A stretch of 64,000 bases of DNA. Origin: Anseranas semipalmata (Eukaryota > Chordata > Aves > Anseriformes > Anseranatidae). Positions 1-11,781 of this stretch are shown one piece after another; positions within the stretch are counted from its first letter, which is position 1; every line of letters starts with the position of its first letter. The position numbers and the translations under genes were made by a program. The stretch lies in assembly GCA_013399115.1 (NCBI GenBank), contig VXAA01000859.1, positions 530,430 through 594,429 on the forward strand, written 5' to 3'. The notes beneath the pieces were generated by a model. That model did not search any database, was not told where the DNA came from, and worked only from the letters and a program-made list of their open reading frames with translations.

Positions 1-1255
1 AATACATGGGCTTCATTTTCATAACATTTTGTCTGCTCCTTTCTTCCCTGCTTATTAAATATAGCTAACATTTAAACTGCCCAGCAATCCATACCACCTC
101 CTAGATTTTTACCCATCTGAGATCTGGAAGAGCTAAGAGCAGCAGTTCTCCTGCAGTGCTCACCCAGAAGTGCTATTAAATGTTCAGAAAGCCTTGTTAC
201 CACGAGAAAGCAGCAAACCCATGCTGAGGGATGTCTCCATCACAGCACCTGGAGAAAGCAAACAAGAAGATATTTCTTTCCCTTTAGGAGCAAATAAATC
301 TTTCTTGTACAGAAGTAACGCCACCAACCGTCCTGATCACAAAAAGTTTAAAGCAAGAGCTCCACATCGTCCAACACATCAATTTCATGGCAAAACAGGA
401 TTCTTGTAGAAACACTGACATGGGACTGGCAGAAGTAGAGATGTTGTTTGAGGGAAAGCAGAACAGCATATCATAAGGAACTAGGGATATCATATCATAT
501 CACTAGGAAGAATCAAAATACTTTAGAGACCTGACAAAGCTATCCCTCTTGTGAGCTGGCTGCCACATGAACTGCTTTCATCAGACCCCACTGCTAGTTC
601 TTAACAGTAACGTATCTTAAGTTCCTCCAAAAAAAAGGTAGTTTGAGTCACTGTAAATATAATATAGAGCTTTTGAAAAAACATTCATCTGTGACAATGC
701 CTGATTTCTGGCCATCAGATTGTTTCATTGAAAGCATAAACTTAAGTATCAAAAACATCATGAAATAATAAATCATGGTCATCTGTTTTCTTGGGCAAAA
801 CAGATCACGTTGTCTGATGCCATCAGCAGTCAGTAATAACATAATTCTTGCATCATTGATTTATGTGAAACTTTCACCTTCTTGACTGTACTGCTTCAGG
901 TTTATGTGAATGCTTGAACTTTTCCATGCAAAGGTGAAACAAGTTCTTCCAATACCTGGGAACAACAGGTGTCTTCATATTTCATTTCCTTGAAGAAGCT
1001 CATGTTGTCTTGCACCTGCCTGGTTACTTTAGCCCTGAAAATTGACAGAATACTCTAGTTCAGTTTTTGTATCATTGTTCTAAGATCAGTCCTGGGAGTG
1101 CCATGAATACTACTTATTATATCAACTAAGAGGCATATGCGCATGTGTTCATGGTGATGCACGGTGACACTTAAACATTGTACTTTCTGCACAGGTTTCA
1201 AAACTCAGATTCAAATCCCAATCTGAATTTTGTATACTGTTGTGGACGAGTGGGA
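1..1255. other. Gene-free AT-rich stretch
   Basis: Only short, overlapping open frames (the largest 79 aa at 170-409) with no recognisable domain. Nothing else was seen. Confidence 0.7.
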
Positions 1256-1470
1256 TTACAGAAGCGTGATTAAAACTGGATGTAAACCTCTCGCAGTGAC
1301 AATGCACACCGCTCCACGCAAGAGAGCCTGCAAGATTGCACGGCTGATGTGCACGTTGCAGGGCATCCGGCGGAACTCTGCCGCAGCTGCCAATCCATTG
1401 CCACAGGAATATCCCCTGGCTAGCATCAGGGAGAGCAACAGGGCTGATGAGTCATGATCGTCTCATTTGC
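1256..1470. other. CpG-richer patch, candidate non-coding element
   Basis: Composition shifts to mixed GC with several CpGs, for example around GGCATCCGGCGGAACTC. Both strands stay open for 60-75 codons, as expected when stop codons are depleted by composition; neither translation resembles a known protein. It ends with an AP-1 palindrome. Confidence 0.35.
1447..1455. promoter_or_regulatory. AP-1 palindrome (candidate)
   Basis: ATGAGTCAT is a perfect AP-1 site, at the edge of a CpG-richer patch at about 1256-1470. Binding is not implied by the motif alone. Confidence 0.2.
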
Positions 1471-2584
1471 ACGGACAGCCCTTCTTGCTTGTAACCACAC
1501 TATAACACAATCCCAACAGTTGTAACCCACAAGCACCTTAGCATTGAAGCTCAACATTTATTTCATTACTCATGAGGCATAAATTTCCCTGAGGTATTAA
1601 CAGGCATCAGTATGATAAATCTCTGAACATCAGTACGAGCAGTAAAGTTCTTCTGAACTTTGAAGACCGGATTTTTCTAGCTTTTAAACAAACATTTTGA
1701 ATCTGCCTGGAAACATTATGAACACGCACAAGAACATTCACACATCCCCCATCAGAATTTGAATGGTAGGGGGTAGATGTTTTTCCAGAAGTTACAGTAC
1801 AACTAGTAAGAGAAATATATTGAAACTGACAGCTGATAAATTAAAACCAGCTAACAAAATATAAAACATCCTTTGTTGACTCTTCTCCATGTCCGTTTCC
1901 AGTAGATAATGCACTATTATGATCATAATGATAAAAAGGTTATTTTCATCCTTGTTTCTTAGCATTCAGTGTCAAATATAATAGCCCACCTGAGAGATGT
2001 GAAACCACCATTCCCTACTTGTTCATAAAGAAACAGAGCCAATGACCAAGGCAAGCTTCTTCTCACTGCCTAGCTAACGTACCCCTACGGTGACCTGGAA
2101 GAGGTGAATGCATTAGAGTATGATTCTGTTCAAGGTAGATGTACATACTGCATTTTACAACACAACCAGAAGTATGTATATGACCCTACAAAATACCCCA
2201 TTACCAACTGTATCAAAAATACATACATATAACAGCCAGATAAAGCTGTGATACTTCCTAAATGCCCAGCAAATATTTCCTAATCTCAGCTTGTTTTATT
2301 TCTTCCTTAAATCCTACACTTTGCTGCAGTGAACTTGAAAAGATGACCACTGTGTACCCTAAAGGTTTCAAACCTGAAAAGCAAATATAAGGAGTGTCAA
2401 ATATGATAATTTCAAATATGATAAAATAACCAATAATGTAGAAAAACCTACTTGAAATATACACGTGCTTGAAGTTCAATACAAAATGTAATTAAATTAG
2501 ACTGACAAAACCATATCTTCCTCGAGCAGTATAAAACCTGAGTTGCTTTAGGTTTAACAACAAAGCCCTGAAATCTTTTCAGCT
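1471..2584. other. Gene-free AT-rich stretch
   Basis: No supported gene. It contains the 14-bp palindrome ATTATGATCATAAT at 1916-1929. Confidence 0.7.
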
Positions 2585-2960
2585 TTATCTTTGCCACATT
2601 GCTACCGGGAAGAGGCCCCAGTCTTCTTGCACAGACATCTCTGTATGTGGGAGCTAGGAGAGACTTTCCAGCCACACTGCTCTTCCATCAGTTTCTGCAA
2701 CTCAGTAGGTTCACTACATGCCGCAGTGCAATTGGCGATGACACCTGCAATCACAGATGGGGTTGTGCCAGAGCCAGCAGTCTTCAGTCCTAATGGAATA
2801 CCCTGGGGGGAACCAGGTGGTTGGAAAAGCATGGCAACTGCTGACTCACCATCCTGCATGGGCTCCCGTACAGATTGTGCCCAAACAAAATCCACAACAG
2901 AGCTTCTGCAGAGCCCAGGGCTAAGGGTGCTGATGTTCTTCTTGGAACAATGACTCCATC
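2585..2960. other. GC-richer patch with overlapping open frames on both strands
   Basis: Open frames of 120 aa (plus, 2591-2953) and 97 aa (minus, 2602-2895) overlap almost completely, and a second plus frame (2599-2793) also overlaps. Such mutual overlap is usual for a GC-rich patch with few stops. I recognise no domain in any of them. A decayed repeat or an old retrocopy is possible but unsupported. Confidence 0.35.
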
Positions 2961-3224
2961 ATCACCCCTAGTCAAGCCTCTGCATTGACCTGTATACCAT
3001 CTGACAGAGCTCAGGAACTGAACTGCTGTGGCCCTTCCTACAAACTTTATTGACCTCTCTTGTATGTAAAGAAGGTATAACTTCTTGTTGTGTAGGACAC
3101 TTATTCACCAAACCAGATACACAAATCAGTCATGAACTCTCAAATCATTGTCTTTGACAAAAGAAAGCACTGGCAGCAGAAGTCTTAGACCCTGTTACCT
3201 CTATGCACGATCTAGCTCCAGAAG

Positions 3225-3242
3225 AAAAAAAAAAAAAAAAAA
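3225..3242. repeat. Poly-A run (18)
   Basis: An A homopolymer. No upstream polyadenylation signal, repeat body or target-site duplication was seen, so it is not assigned to a retroposed element. Comparable A or T runs occur at 10036-10058 (one G), 14339-14351, 16885-16898, 20118-20131, 30716-30731, 34216-34231, 42731-42747, 44711-44725, 53139-53155, 58576-58592, 58932-58946 and about 62028-62045. Confidence 0.95.
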
Positions 3243-4729
3243 CTTGCACATCTACACCTTTTTGTAGCACAACAGCTTTATGGTAATAGCAGGCAAAGTC
3301 CCCAGCCGATGTAAACTTCCATAGGTTCAGAAAGAAGCCATGACAACCTATACTGTTGGGGGATTTGCTCCGATACCATAAGGTGAAACGGTGACCAGAT
3401 AGTTTTCAGACTCCTAAGTCATCAAGTCAAATTCTGCCGGGGAAGAGCTGACAAAATCATGACCATTATTCAGTTATGAATGTAAGCATAAAGACACACT
3501 AAAGTTAATGAAGAGAAGACTGCATTCAATGGAATAACAATTAATTTCATCACTATAGGAATTAGTATAAAAATATCAGATTCAGGACTTACAAGGGACT
3601 TCACCTCTGAGTTAACCTGTATTGGGTTAAATGATCTACATAATCTGATTTACTTTCAGCACCGTATGTTACAAAATTGTAATCATTAGAAACCAAGAAA
3701 TATGATCCTGAGCTAATTCAAGAGATCTGCATACATACTAAAGCATATCTTTAAATATATGGTATCCTGGTCATAAAAGAAAGCACTCAGGTAGTCAGGT
3801 CACATGTCTTCATTTGCACCATGCTTTACAGAGGCACGTTTGCCCCTGTGTTCTATCAATCTATCAGAATGTGTTTTTCCATTACACATGCACACAGTCT
3901 CTACGTTTAAATAACACAACATTAAAAATGAAATCAAGAGTTTGCATGTGAGGAAATGTGAGAAAGGCAATTGCCCATACATTTTTTTTATTTGGTCAGT
4001 ATTACACCTTTTAAGCCTTACTCAGGAACTAGAAGTCAGCATCTGAAGCAGTGGCGGAACTGGTAAATTTCTGGCATCCAACCCAAAGATTTAGCCTCAA
4101 AATAACATACTTGTGACTAATACAGGACCCTTCTTCATTCTTCCTGTGCATTGAGTAAGGTCAGAGTCCTGTAAATGCAAGAATACATAATTGCAGACAG
4201 GCTGTCAAATACTCTGCGCAAAAGGAGTGAACTCAGATTGAAAAGATAAACTTTGAGTGCTTAATGTTATAATATTGTCCCTGAATGCAAGCTTTTCCAG
4301 AACATCATTTCTTAAAATATTTTTTAAAACAATATTTAAGAATTGCACCATATGGAGCCACAGTGAGTGCTGCATAAGTTACTACAAAAGTTTAAATGAT
4401 TGAAACCAACCATTCCAAAGGAAAATGGCAGGCTATTGGACAAGTTTCTGTAGGTAGATACAATATATTATAATTATACAAGATGCCAAGCACACTAGTT
4501 TAATCCATTTATCCTTAAACAAAACAATGAAACAAAAAATTACACACACAAAGAAAACCATGATTAATGCCTGCCCCTTAAATATGGAATTTGATCATAA
4601 TTTGAACTTAAAAAGGACTAGAAAGTTATCAAAGTGATTATGACCAATAAAAGGAGAAATGAATGCTAAGTCATGGCCAGTCCATTAGAGATTCACCCCT
4701 AGGCAAGAGGTTCCTGACCCTCTAACATC

Positions 4730-4753
4730 CTACATGGCCCTAAGGCCATGTAG
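4730..4753. repeat. Perfect hairpin, 10-bp GC-containing arms and 4-base loop
   Basis: CTACATGGCC (4730-4739) and GGCCATGTAG (4744-4753) are exact inverted arms around CTAA. No T-run follows that would suggest an RNA polymerase III terminator. Confidence 0.9.
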
Positions 4754-7700
4754 AAGGGAGAACACATTACAGACAAATGGACCATTCTGGGATTTTAGCA
4801 GAAAGTCTTCAGAAAGTGCTGGGTGTGCAAGTTTCTTTAGTTACAGGTTTAACACACAGGCACATATTGGATGATTTTCAAGGATGAGGGAAAAACCCAG
4901 TTCTCTCTTCCCTTAGGTCCCTATTCAAAATGTCAACTTCATGATAGCTTTTCAAATTAAACACTGAAAGAGAATTTTGTACCATTTCTTTTAGAAAAGA
5001 CACACTTACCTATACATAGGGACAAAATACTGTGGAAGTTGTATTTTGGGGAGACGATATGCCAAGTGTTGCAGCTACTCCTTAACTAGCACAAGATTCT
5101 GACCGGAGTTTCTCTAGTACAAACAGCAACAACAGCACAAGATAACTTTAAACTATTGACTCTGGCTGTAATACACGTATTATAAAAACAAAGTGCTAAG
5201 TATTTTTTTTTTCTAGAGTTACAAGTCAAATCACTTTACGTATTTAGTTTTTCTGTTTTCAGAAAGAAGAAAACATTTCTGTTTTAATGAAATTTCACCT
5301 AGCTTCACACATACATAGAAATAATGTAAAATCTTAGAAGTTCACTGAGTAATCCTTTGTGTCTTGACTTCCGTGAACTTAAAGAGTAGGAATCAGAGCC
5401 CAGGGGAGAAAGTAAAGAGGAACTTTAAACGCCTAAAGCAGATAACCAGAAGTAGGTTACTATCCTATTTTTAATTTATGCATATTACAAGATGAGGTGA
5501 CATTCATGTATATGTATCCTATTATCAATAGCTAGGTAGCTTCTCTTTTAAGTTAAGAGCAGATTTTAAGTAGCTCATCTGACTGCTATTTGTTTGGGTT
5601 GTAGAGCATCCTGTATTTTAGCTCAGAGAAATTTCTCTGTCCTGGAATTTCTCTGAAGCAGCATACATGAAGGAAACAGTTTCTTGTTTCTAAGTCACAA
5701 CTATGTGGTAGCTCACAGTAATTCAAGACAGCTGTTTCAGTGTTGTTAGCAGGTACAGCAACATTTAACTAAAACTAAAAGCTCAGTAAATACAAACAAG
5801 GCCACACAGGTGGTGTTTGATGAAGGGCAATGGTTGTGGAGCAGGCACACCACTCATTAACTGGAAGAGATAATCTTAGAGTGCTGGCTTTTGTCTCTTA
5901 GAATCTGGCAAATACAGTTAATGAGATATGATCAGAAATTATGTTTTTTCCATTACACTTACCATACTGGAACATTATTCAGTTAACACCTGGGAGAGAC
6001 TGGTTTAAGTGACCCAGGTAAACAGAAAGCAGGTAAGTCAATGCTCTATCAACTTGAAATCAGCATTTTTACAGCTCCAATATTTTTAAGTTAAACCAGA
6101 CCTTTTCAGCCCTCCTACAATACATCTCATGTAAACTACGCACAGCTGGTCTCTGCACGAATAAATCAACTGTTGAAGGCGTAACAAAATATACACAACT
6201 AAGGCAGAGAGAGGACAAAAGATTGTGATTGAAAGAGAAACCGTGCAGTGAACCTAAGTCAATTTAGAGCCTTGACATGTTCCATCAACTTATGCCTAGG
6301 AAGTGCTCCCGTGGGGAAGGTAGTTTTTGTCTTAATTTTTTGTGTGTGTTCGTTCCTCAGCAAATGCTTTGCATCAGGCATCACTAAATGAAAAGGTTGT
6401 CTGGTTTACGGAAGAGCTGCCATCCCTGTAACTAGTGATAGTGGAGACTGTAAGAAGTGAAACTGTAGAGCAGAGAGTTGTAGGGATGTTGACATACAGG
6501 GTGTTGACTTCTGCAGCCAGGAAATGCAGCCCCATGTCATGCTGGCAGGCTGGCTGAAGTTGTGGTAGGGCCACAGAGGCAGCATGAACTGATAAGGAGT
6601 CCCTGTATAGTACAGTTTGACTCCCTATATATTACTAAGTACTAATGTACTATTTTGGAGGGAATTTTAATTGCACTCTGCTGACCACAATCCCAGCTTT
6701 ACTGGGAAAGTATTGTAGAAGGGTTGCAATTCCTTTTTTCAAGGGGTACTGTATGACTAAGTTGAAAAGATGCTTGACATCAAAACAAATTCAACAAAAG
6801 ATTATATATTGATGCCACACAAAAAAATACCTAAAACAAATTATATTTCTTTCTAAGCCGTTGGCCAGAAAATATGGAAAAGCACAGGGTAAATGCACCT
6901 AAGACTGGCTTGATATAGTCTACTAAGAAGCTAGATGGGAGGCAATTTGCATGCCTAACACAAGAACTCTTGACAAGGTTCCCCACAGATAATAGGATAG
7001 GAGATTAAGCAGTTTGCATTGAAGTAAAATGTTAGACATTAAACTGACAGTCCTCAATACACACCGTCTAAAAGGCCAGTGGGAAGTAGTGTCAGAGCTA
7101 CACTAAAGGGCCATAGAATAAGACTAGAAAAAAAAACTTGTTAACTGCTCTAAAGAAACACTGGTTGTCACCTGCTAACATTTTGTTCAACAGAGAACTG
7201 AGAACAGGAATGCCTGCTCTGTCAGAAGTCATTTCCAAGTCACTGGGGACTTGAAGAAGTTACAATAAACAGAAAATGACAAGAGGCACCAGCACAAACC
7301 AACTGGAACCACAGTATTAAAGCATGAAGTTACAGAATTGCAGCTCATAATATTCAGTACTGATGAGCTTTTCTGTCAGGATCTTCTAAACTATTAAACA
7401 AAACCCCCAAAATCACAACTCAGAAATCATCTTAGAGGACCTACTGCCTTAGACATGCGACATCTTAGATTTCATCACCTGATGCTGTCCCACAGATCCT
7501 GAATTTGCTGGTGTTAGCTTAGGAGTCTTGTTCTAGAATGTGAATCAAACTATTTACTGGATGTTTTTAGACAGTCAAGGTTATTTTGCTCTATGTGTTC
7601 ACTGTGAACCAATCCATTCTTTCTAAATACATCCTGAAATGCCATTGTACCAGGGTCAGAAACAAGTCTATCCCTTTAAACTTCCTGTGATTACCCATGA

Positions 7701-8100
7701 GACAGAACTCCTGAGAATAGCTTTCTCTCCAAGGAATGCTTGAAATAAAACTGAAAAGAAGTTTTTATTGATTATTGCCCTAAGAAACCTGCAGTGACTT
7801 CATAAAGATGATTCAGAGCTTAGGCAGATGACTTAATGTCGCTACAAAATCCTACATGAATGGGAATTCAAAATATCTCTATTGTGTGATCACACTAAAA
7901 ATTTGTCCTCTGAACTTTTCTTTTTTGTACTTCCAGCTTCCTCCTTGAACTTTAGGTACTCTTTCTGGTTGTCTATATCTTCTAGTACTTTTCTAGATAA
8001 TTCCTTATTCCACTGTATATGTCTTCTGCTAACAATGTTCAAGTACTTCCCTGAAGGTGGTATAACATAGACAGAAAGCCACTAAAGCTAATATGAGTCA

Positions 8101-8860
8101 CAGGGAGATGGTCTGAACTAAGGACATGCATCAGCTGCATAATGGAGTGATGAATGGCATCCAGCAGGACACCCTCATTGCAGGACAACCTCAGTCCTCA
8201 AAGTCCTGCCCAACAGCCATCTGCCTAGTGTCAATGCTGAATGAAACATCATGATTGACTTACGGCTTCTTAGCTGTACACCAGGATCAGCCTCTCGATG
8301 AAGTGAAGGTCCCAGGGCTAAGTTGCCTTCTAGACTTCAGTACTGCACGGCCGCAGCCCAGCTGCAAGCCATGGAGCAGTGGCAGAGTGGCCCAGAGCAT
8401 GCTGACAGAGCCCACAAGAATAGCCTTGCTGCTCTGAGCTGCTCAGCAAGCCTGGGAAAGCTGTTTTGCTGCCACCTCTGACCTAGTACAAATTGGCAAG
8501 AAGCTCACACGTGGCTCCCATCAGCCTGCAGTCTATACAGTCAGCATCTAACGCTAGCCCCAGGTGTTAGAGCCTGCAGCATTTGAGACCAGAATGATGA
8601 TCGAGTTTAAAGGCAAAGGGAATAAGGAAATTCCTTTCCCAAACAGAATGTTTCACCTGTTCAAATGTTTATTCCCCACAGCACAGTGCAGAGACCCCAG
8701 CTTCAAAGCTAGAGAAGGGCTTCATTGGCTGCACTGGGCTCCAGTAAGAAAACCCAGCGAGTATGGCACCAGCCAGTCGAGGTTCAGAGCCTGGCTGAGG
8801 CAGTTGTGCTGCATCTCCATTGCGTGAGTGGACATGCTCTAAAGCACGGATCTGGCACTA
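8101..8860. other. GC-richer block, nature unknown
   Basis: About 750 bases clearly richer in G and C than the flanks, with frequent CAGC/GCTG words and short open frames of 60-87 aa on the plus strand. No protein similarity is recognised. It could be an exon of a non-coding RNA, a decayed repeat or a conserved element; the sequence alone does not decide. Confidence 0.35.
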
Positions 8861-9215
8861 ACAGTTTTCCCTTTTGCACATCATCTACTTCACTGCTTTT
8901 GCATAAGGCTGATCTAAAGCTTAGCAAACACTAGTAGCTGTAAATATTACACACACAAAGTAATTATGGTAATACTCTTCATTTGCAGAAAGCAGATCAT
9001 TCATTAGCTACCCAAAATAGCTGAATGGCTCAAGAAACTGCAGCCAACAGTAGGCAGTTAAACCATCAGGTAGCAAAGAAAAGAGCTGTGGTGCCTTAAC
9101 AAGGATGGACATTTTTTCATTTATACACCTGCTGTTGCAAAAACTTTCCTACTTCCTCCCATCTAGAAGCCAGGAAAAGAGCAAACACACTACAACTATT
9201 AGAACAACATACTAC
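8861..9215. other. Gene-free AT-rich stretch
   Basis: Nothing recognised, up to the T-run at 9216. Confidence 0.6.
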
Positions 9216-9241
9216 TTTTTTTTTTTTTTTTTTTTNTTTTT
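9216..9241. repeat. T-run with one undetermined base
   Basis: About 25 T with an N at 9236. Single Ns of the same kind occur at 20132 (end of an A-run) and 60935 (end of a T/G-run). Confidence 0.95.
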
Positions 9242-9330
9242 CCCATTTACCATTAGAGACACAGGTGGACTGTGGTACAAAGTGAGCTGCCCAGAGTCAG
9301 TAGCATAGCTGGGAACACAGTTCAGAGACC
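9241..9330 (+). mobile_element. Fossil L3/MIR-type repeat tail
   Basis: CCCATTTACCATTAGAGACA followed by AAGTGAGCTGCCCAGAGTCA and GTAGCATAGCTGGGAACACA follows the order of the tail shared by L3/MIR-type ancient repeats: CCCATTTTACAGATGAGGAA, then AAGTGACTTGCCCAAGGTCA, then a GCAGAGCTGGGAAT..AACC block. Compared with that consensus, a stretch near the CACAGCAAGTCAG part appears deleted. It sits directly after a T-run with an undetermined base. Recognition is from memory of the consensus, so the family name is tentative. Confidence 0.55.
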
Positions 9331-9560
9331 ACATCTACAGACCTGTTCAGTGGACCACAGTATTTAGCAGGCAGGAGGAGACAAAAGTTTCACCTGACTG
9401 CTGGAAGTTGCGGTGGAGCCCCAGGTAAGCTTTGCAGTGTACATTCCTCATTCCCTATGTTTTACAGTCCTCACAAAGAACCCCGTACTTGACATATTTG
9501 AAGACTGGATACTGGGCTGCTTTGCCTTAAGTCAGTTTGGTGTTTTCTCCTTATGTTTCC

Positions 9561-9606
9561 ATCCCTTGAAAATCATAAGGAAAATCCCTTGAAAATCATA
9601 AAGATG
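9561..9606. repeat. Two-copy 23-bp tandem repeat
   Basis: The unit beginning ATCCCTTGAAAATCATAA is present twice head to tail (9561-9583 and 9584-9606), with a few changes at the end of copy two. It looks like a recent local slippage duplication. Confidence 0.9.
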
Positions 9607-10463
9607 TAATTTATTTTGATCCTGCAGGGGTTAGTCAGATTGCTAGGCCTGTGGATGAACTGATGACAGCCTTTGAAGGACTTCAATCACATTACTGTGT
9701 TGATGTTCTGGGTCACTAGTCTAATCGAATGCATGTCTCATGACGGAAACAAGCAAGTCTGGATGTTTTCTGAATTGAAAGACATGGTCAGTGATAGTCA
9801 CTGGAACATAAAATAAAAAGGTATTCAATACTAGAACAGTATAAGCCATTGAGATGAAGAAAAATAAAATTTAATCCTGGTCCATATGCCAGGAGGAATT
9901 GTTTGGCTTATTTGATTAACTTAGACTCTGTTTTAAGACTCACACTTCAAAACCTAGCATCCAAATGTTCTACAACCCTTCATGTGTACAGCTCAGTCCA
10001 TTCCCCCTGGAATGGACTACTTTCAGACTTCACTGTTTTTTTTGTTTTTTTTTTTTTTCCTAAGTATGCATTTAGATTGCTAATATTAATGGCAGCTCAA
10101 CTGCTTCATGCAAGGTGGGCTGTTTCTCTTTCAGTATTTCCAGGCACTCTGCAAACTCTTTCCTGGGACATATATATAACACATTTACCACTCTAGAGAT
10201 ACTACCACAAGATATAATGACATACATATGTGGAAAATCAGGATATTATGAGCCAAGTCAATGTCATCACTTGTTTACCCTGATGGGTCCTGCTAGCTGC
10301 AGCAAAGCCTGCCTCAGATTTATGATGAGCAAATTCACATCCATGTAACTACCCACAATAACAGTTTGCCTATTCAAAGAATAGAGGATGGATGCATATG
10401 TATAACTGTGTTTGAGCTGAGGTGTTATCTAAGAAAACTGTAATTAAGTGTGAGATTTTTTTA

Positions 10464-10510
10464 GTTAGTAAATACATAAGTATTTACTAAATACATAAGT
10501 ATTTACTAAC
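10464..10510. repeat. 47-bp near-perfect palindrome built from two 19-bp repeats
   Basis: GTTAGTAAATAC (10464-10475) and GTATTTACTAAC (10499-10510) are exact inverted 12-bp arms. The centre GTATTTACTAAATAC (10480-10494) is itself a palindrome around 10487. Only two base pairs of the whole 47 bases are mismatched. The same stretch also reads as two direct copies of AATACATAAGTATTTACTA (10471-10489 and 10490-10508). No flanking repeat body is recognisable. Confidence 0.9.
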
Positions 10511-11766
10511 AAGTGGTGATCCAATCAGCCTTATTACAGAGCATAGGAAAAGCGTAAGGAAAAGCATAGGAAAAAAATATGGATCTCTATCCCTTTCATT
10601 ACAAAGAGGTTGATTTGTGGCAAATGGCAGTAGATTTCAACAAATACGTGTGAACCATTGCAAAGTAGACAGAGTCTGCAAATAATTGTCAGACTAACAC
10701 TGGCCAGTAGTACCTTTAATATCTTTTCTTCCTGACAGATATCAGTGTTCCTTCTCCTCCACACCCTTATACTCTTTCATTCCCTCAGAAATGATAAAAA
10801 CCCTTTGCATTTTGGTCAAAGTATTCAGTTCAAATGAAAAATTACCTCCATAATAAAGCAAGCGTTAGCCAGATCAAAAAAAATCAATTAATCAGCAAGG
10901 ATTTTTATTAGTCAATCCTGTAACTAATTAAAACCATTGATTGATAACAGACAACACTGCAACAAAGTTATCTCACTCCTAACCCAGCAAAATAATCTTC
11001 CTGCTGCATATATAGATAGCATGGGATGACCTGCTTACAGATAAGTCTGTAACTGCTGACCAATCTATTTTTACTTAGTGGTAGTATTTCCCCAGCTCAG
11101 CACTTCTGACAGATCACAGCTTTGAGTCTGAGACATTTGTGAACCATCTCTTTGTTAGTCACAAATAGCAAAGTGCACATCGATAAATCACACCCTTTGT
11201 CTCCTTCTTTTCCCTCCCCCACACAGTTGCTGCTTTTTCTTGTCAAACCAACCCAGGCTGAGCACTCCTGAACCATCCCTATTAACCTGCAAGAAATTCT
11301 AAAGAACAGATCCTATGTAATGGAAAGTGACCTCAAATAATTAACATTTTTGAAGTGGTTTTTATCTGAATTTTATCCAAGGTACATAAATCATCATTCA
11401 TCTTTCCTCTTCCTGGCAGTGCACTTAGACATAGCAAGTCTTAAAATGATGACATCACCATCCCATGATCCTTCATTATAAGTAATTAAAGCAGTAATAT
11501 GCCTCTTCTCATCCAGTAGTCATCAAGCAGACTTACTCATACAAAATCTTAGGCATAGTGCACCTGAGGTGAACCAGGAGAGCACAGGACTCAATGTTTT
11601 TGGTGAACTGCTGGTAGTTTTGTGTGAATTTATTGCTGCTGAGAGAGTAGTGCATGTTAACATGCAGGGAGACTAAATTCTGCTATTAATCCATGAGACA
11701 GGCACTGCAGAGGTAATATTAGGTTCTCTATCCACATACAGTATTAAGGCCTTGACAAGGAAGAGA

Positions 11767-11781
11767 GGAAGGAAGGAAGGA
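11767..11781. repeat. (GGAA)n short tandem repeat
   Basis: Three full GGAA units plus a partial one. GGAA is also the core of ETS-factor sites, but nothing else supports a regulatory role. Confidence 0.8.

Larger units (their letters stand above)
2961..8100. other. Gene-free AT-rich stretch
   Basis: No supported gene or recognised repeat body. It holds the A-run at 3225-3242, an imperfect AT inverted repeat at about 4311-4340 (CTTAAAATATT / AATATTTAAG) and the 10-bp hairpin at 4730-4753. Confidence 0.7.
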
